Notes under the pieces: generated by a model
Told to the model about the DNA's origin: nothing
Databases searched by the model: none
The model's input: the letters and a program-made list of their open reading frames with translations, nothing else
Part shown: positions 60,513-64,000 of the stretch, piece by piece
How the letters are laid out: the number at the start of each line of letters is the position of its first letter
How positions within the stretch are numbered: the first letter of the stretch is position 1
Source: UBA1756 sp045132235
GTDB taxonomy: Bacteria > Bacteroidota > Bacteroidia > Bacteroidales > WCHB1-69
Reading direction: 5' to 3'
Assembly: GCA_045132235.1 (NCBI GenBank)
Contig: JBGURX010000019.1
Coordinates: 62,001-126,000 of the forward strand
Length of the DNA: 64,000 nucleotides
Made by a program: the position numbers and the translations under genes

Positions 60513-61520
60513 ATGTCGGTAAAAATCGGAATCAACGGCTTTGGAAGAATCGGGAAGATGGTGTTCCGGCTGATGGAAGGTCGGGACGACATGGTGGTTG
60601 CACATATCAACGACAAGATGGACACGCACCTGATGGCGCATCTGCTGCGGTACGACAGCATACACGGACGTTTTGCGGCGGACATCAGCTGCGACGAAAA
60701 CCACCTGTATGTGAACGGCCGTACCATTCTCGTCACCAACTTCACCTCACCGGAAGAGATTCCGTGGGGCGAAAGCGGCGTGAGCATCGTCATCGACTCG
60801 TGCGGACGCTTCAAGACCCGCAGTCTGCTGCAGGGCCACTTGCGCGACAGTGTGCGGAAAGTCATCCTCAGCTGTCCGCCCGACGACGCCTCCATCGAGC
60901 GCACGGTGGTGATGGGCGTGAACGACCACACCCTGACCGCCACCGACGACATCGTCTCCAACGCCTCCTGTACCACCAACTGCATCGCGGTGATGCTGAA
61001 GGTGGTGAACGACGAGTTCGGCATCAAGCGGGGATTCATGAACACGGTACATCCCACCACCAACAACCAGAACCTGCAGGACGGCTACCACGCCGACTAC
61101 CGCCGCGCCCGCTCGGCCATCGCCAACATCATCCCCACCACCTCGTCGGCGGTGCGGGCCGTACACCTCGTGCTGCCCGAGATGCGCAACATCTTCGACG
61201 GCTTCGCCACCCGCGTGCCCGTCGCCGACTGCTCGTTTGTGGAACTCACCGCCGAGCTCAACTCCCCCACCACGGCCCACGACATCCGCGAGGCCTTCCG
61301 CCGCTACGCCAACGGTCCCCTCAACGGCATCCTCGAATACTCGGAAGACCCGCTCGTGAGCAGCGACATCACCGACAACCCGCACTCCGCCATCTTCGAC
61401 GCCCTCGCCACCAAGGTCATCGGCGGCAACTTCATCCAGCTCCTCGGATGGTACGACAACGAATGCGGCTACTCCTCCCGAATCATCGACCTGATCAAAC
61501 ATATCCAAAACTATGATTAA
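60513..61520 (+). CDS. Glyceraldehyde-3-phosphate dehydrogenase, divergent paralogue
   Basis: A 335-residue type I GAPDH that oxidises glyceraldehyde-3-phosphate with NAD and phosphate. The Rossmann motif INGFGRIGKMVFRL, Asp in INDKMD, and catalytic Cys in SNASCTTNC (about residues 150-158) are intact. The segment TVHPTTNNQNLQDGYHADYRR holds the catalytic His. The following loop reads IIPTTSSAVRAVHLVLPEM, unlike the usual STGAAKAV pattern of housekeeping enzymes. It is likely a second or specialised GAPDH. Its end overlaps the next gene by 8 bases. Confidence 0.88.
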   Translation: MSVKIGINGFGRIGKMVFRLMEGRDDMVVAHINDKMDTHLMAHLLRYDSIHGRFAADISCDENHLYVNGRTILVTNFTSPEEIPWGESGVSIVIDSCGRFKTRSLLQGHLRDSVRKVILSCPPDDASIERTVVMGVNDHTLTATDDIVSNASCTTNCIAVMLKVVNDEFGIKRGFMNTVHPTTNNQNLQDGYHADYRRARSAIANIIPTTSSAVRAVHLVLPEMRNIFDGFATRVPVADCSFVELTAELNSPTTAHDIREAFRRYANGPLNGILEYSEDPLVSSDITDNPHSAIFDALATKVIGGNFIQLLGWYDNECGYSSRIIDLIKHIQNYD

Positions 61521-64000
61521 CGAAATCAAATCCAAGGCGTTAGAGGTCAACCTGCGCAACACCAACGTCGAATATGAAATCCCTGCTGAGCACCAGTGGT
61601 TCATGGGACTTTCCGAAAAACAGTGGGGGCTCCACAAGCGCGTGATGGAGTTCTTCGCCGAATACGACCACCCCATGTCGAACCGCGCCGAGGTGGTGAA
61701 AGCCCTGCCCAACGTCACCATCAACGACTTCTGGCTCTACAAGGAGCTGCCGCTCGAAGACCAGAAGCGCGTAGTGAATGTGACGCTCGACATCTACGAG
61801 AAACTGCTGTCGGAAAAGCTGCGCCACGCCTGGGCCAAGGACCTCGTGACCTACTTCCTCCGCTTCATCGAGAGCAACGACGCCGTGCTCACCGCCTGCG
61901 ACAACGGCGTGGCCCGCTGCATCGCCCTGCTCGACCGATACATGGACGACAACGCCTTCGACTACTACTGCCACATCGGCCAGTTCAAGCTGAAACTCAC
62001 CCTCGCCGCCCAGCACCCCGAAACCGCCGAGGCCACCTTCAAGATGATGCAACGCCTCGTACTCAGCCACATCCAGTTCTGGCGCGATACCACCCGTATC
62101 AACCAGTGGTACGAGGAACACAAGCAGAAGATGTCGCAAGACTATTCGAAGTCGCTTGCCGAGCTTGACGCCCCGCTGTTCGACGAATATGCCCAGCTGG
62201 CCAACAACGCACAAACATGGCAGGAGCTGTGCGACAACGCCTTCACCTTCAACGACATCATCAAGGCTTTCGAAAGCAAAATATCCACCTTCCAGTACAC
62301 TTCCGAGCAGTTCTGCTACATCTTCTACCTCCTGCACCTGCCCGGCACCATCGACAACCACCCGCAGCTGCTGGTGGAACTCAACAAGGTCATCAAAATG
62401 GTGAGCCATGAGCAGGACGAGGCACAGTGCATCGCCTCCATGGACGACCTTTTCGAGCAGTTTGTGGACTTTCGCGACAGCCATCTCAACCTCATCCTCG
62501 ACTCCATTCTGGAGTTGGGAAAAGAGATTATCCATACCGACAACCGTGTACTTACCAGACATTTAGAAAGAAAAATCATCGACTTCGGCTTCGTGACCCC
62601 GGGGGTGAAATACGTCACCAACGACTGGGAATTGAAGGTGAATCCGTGCCACATCAAGAACGTGCGCGTGTGGTTGGAGCTGATTGAGTACGCACCCGAA
62701 ACGATGCACAAGCTGCTGTCGGCGCTCATCATCAACCTGCGCGTAGGCGGCATCTTCGTGTTCGACACCGATTTTTTCCAGAAAGACATCACCAAGCTGC
62801 TCAACTCACAAATTTCGCCGGTTTACAAGCAAACCAAGCAGTTGGCGCGCATCTTCCCCGTCTATTTCAACGAAATCGGTGCGGAAGGCGAGCTGCGCGA
62901 CGTATCCACCAAGATTGACGAATTGTCGCACCGCAACGACAAACTCATCCATTTCCTCCGCAAACAAATCCATACCGAAGGCAATAACTCTCACATTCAG
63001 ATTACGTTAGATGTGATTGATTTTTGGAATGATTTGAAGAAAGAACGTCTAAAAGAGATTCTGCCGCCCAACGTCTATGACCAAGTGGATGCCGATGGGC
63101 AATGGGTGACGGGCGTGCACGAATGCCTGCACAAGTTCTGTGAGTTCGCCGCCCTGCCGTTGGAGGAACTCATTGAGCTGAAGAAAGATCAGATTGAGCA
63201 GATTGCAAGAAAAGTCAAACACGATGAACCCATTGACATACAGCGTGTCTGTCTGATTATAGAACTTTATCAGCTTTTAAAAGAGAAATACATCTTCGAC
63301 TCCACCGACATCATCAACATCATGCGGCGCGACAGCTTCGTGGAGACCGAAGACACCAACCGGTTGGAAGAGCTTCTCAACGGCAACGACCCCGTGGCCA
63401 CCGTCAAGCACATCTTCACCCTGATGAAGAAGCTCAACAACATCATCTTCGACCCGAAAGAGAGCAAGGGCTGGGAGAATGTGGTGTACAAACGGCACAT
63501 CGCCTTCGGCATCCCCTCCATGTACGGCTACTATCGCGAGGTGAAGTTCGACGCGCTCGGACTGATTTTCCGTTTGGAGCGCATCGTCACGGTGCTCATC
63601 CACGACATCATCGAAAACCTCAACACCAGCGTATTCACCTTCAATGCCTTCAAAGAAATCTGCGGCACGATACAGCTGATGCACGAAGGCATGATGCTGG
63701 ACGGTGTTTATGACCAAGGTTTCGACTCCAACCTGCAGATGCTGCACTACAGTCTCAACTCCGGCTGTTTCACCATCGAGCAGTATATCAACATTTTCCA
63801 ATTCATGGAAAACAGTCTGCACGAGATTATCAGCAACTACTTCATCCGTCCGTACGAGCCGCTGCTGAAGGTCATCATCCCGCAGCTTACCGAGGATGCC
63901 CCCGACGACAAGTCGCAGATGAAGCGGTTGGTGGCGCAGAAGTCGGAAGTTTTCTTCCGCGAGCTGCTCTCCTCGTCGTTCCTGATCCAGCAGCTGGACA
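61513..64000 (+). CDS. N-terminal part of a very large protein, possibly PEP/pyruvate-binding
   Basis: The frame opens at ATG 61513, overlapping the GAPDH stop, and stays open to the window end (829 codons). The visible part is mostly alpha-helical, soluble and without signal peptide. Distinctive segments include IFPVYFNEIGAEGELRDVS, LSHRNDKLIHFLRKQ, FGIPSMYGYYREVKFDALGL and FTIEQYINIFQFMENS. My recollection is that such N-termini occur in large Bacteroidetes proteins annotated as pyruvate phosphate dikinase or PEP/pyruvate-binding, but the ATP-grasp and phosphohistidine domains would lie beyond the window. Function is therefore only a low-confidence inference. Confidence 0.6.
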   Translation, partial: MINEIKSKALEVNLRNTNVEYEIPAEHQWFMGLSEKQWGLHKRVMEFFAEYDHPMSNRAEVVKALPNVTINDFWLYKELPLEDQKRVVNVTLDIYEKLLSEKLRHAWAKDLVTYFLRFIESNDAVLTACDNGVARCIALLDRYMDDNAFDYYCHIGQFKLKLTLAAQHPETAEATFKMMQRLVLSHIQFWRDTTRINQWYEEHKQKMSQDYSKSLAELDAPLFDEYAQLANNAQTWQELCDNAFTFNDIIKAFESKISTFQYTSEQFCYIFYLLHLPGTIDNHPQLLVELNKVIKMVSHEQDEAQCIASMDDLFEQFVDFRDSHLNLILDSILELGKEIIHTDNRVLTRHLERKIIDFGFVTPGVKYVTNDWELKVNPCHIKNVRVWLELIEYAPETMHKLLSALIINLRVGGIFVFDTDFFQKDITKLLNSQISPVYKQTKQLARIFPVYFNEIGAEGELRDVSTKIDELSHRNDKLIHFLRKQIHTEGNNSHIQITLDVIDFWNDLKKERLKEILPPNVYDQVDADGQWVTGVHECLHKFCEFAALPLEELIELKKDQIEQIARKVKHDEPIDIQRVCLIIELYQLLKEKYIFDSTDIINIMRRDSFVETEDTNRLEELLNGNDPVATVKHIFTLMKKLNNIIFDPKESKGWENVVYKRHIAFGIPSMYGYYREVKFDALGLIFRLERIVTVLIHDIIENLNTSVFTFNAFKEICGTIQLMHEGMMLDGVYDQGFDSNLQMLHYSLNSGCFTIEQYINIFQFMENSLHEIISNYFIRPYEPLLKVIIPQLTEDAPDDKSQMKRLVAQKSEVFFRELLSSSFLIQQLD

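Overview
The window looks like chromosomal DNA from a Bacteroidota bacterium, most likely of the order Bacteroidales. The evidence is consistent across it. Many genes are preceded by the TAnnTTTG -7 box of the Bacteroidetes primary sigma factor and few have a Shine-Dalgarno sequence. Two secreted proteins end in type IX secretion (T9SS) type A sorting domains. There is a TamL-type lipoprotein of the BamA superfamily, a Bacteroidetes putative porin, a DUF3078 protein, a TonB-dependent receptor with a carboxypeptidase-regulatory-like N-terminus, and PPDK-based central metabolism. The DNA is GC-rich except for a clearly AT-richer restriction-modification island near 25-27.8 kb. I found no rRNA, tRNA, CRISPR array, insertion sequence or prophage. 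No stretch longer than 300 bases lacks a gene.

Layout. 1-7 kb: pantothenate genes panC (5'-truncated by the window edge) and panD, phosphoglycerate mutase, typA/bipA, a ROK sugar kinase, a dGTPase and rfbD. 7-12.8 kb: a LolA-like carrier, TamL, a RecD-like helicase behind an 8-bp tandem array, a YiiX-like hydrolase lipoprotein, and a DUF4878-like lipoprotein with a strong terminator. 13-21.5 kb: a polyprenol-type glycosyltransferase and a membrane partner, two T9SS cargo proteins, a C69 dipeptidase and a tiny basic secreted protein. 21.6-24.7 kb: asnS, a lipid kinase and a TonB-like protein. 25-27.8 kb: a Sau3AI-type restriction endonuclease with its C5 methyltransferase. 27.8-32.3 kb: radA, cysteine desulfidase, an MltF-like transglycosylase and a lipoprotein. 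32.4-37.6 kb: pth, two outer-membrane barrels, an O-antigen-ligase-like protein and a convergent ECF sigma factor.

37.6-41.8 kb is a minus-strand operon: gpsA, a three-gene block of miniature GldL/GldM-like membrane proteins, hutH and a lipoprotein, closed by a hairpin terminator. The miniature block is the most novel feature. It holds two roughly 60-residue two-helix proteins with the GldL/PorL signature FKIMHYPG, flanking a protein that resembles only the transmembrane helix and first domain of GldM/PorM. It looks like a stripped-down relative of the T9SS/gliding motor, but it lacks the acidic residue expected in the second helix of GldL.

41.9-54.1 kb: a TonB-dependent receptor with an LEA/WHy lipoprotein; an operon of PPDK, a ureohydrolase-fold protein with altered metal ligands, and DUF3078; an M64 peptidase; a thioesterase; a serpin-like lipoprotein; and a phosphate butyryl/acetyltransferase. 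54.1-64 kb: a lipoprotein, aspS, glycogen debranching enzyme, ribD, an unrecognised membrane protein, a divergent GAPDH, and the first ~829 codons of a very large protein that runs off the end.
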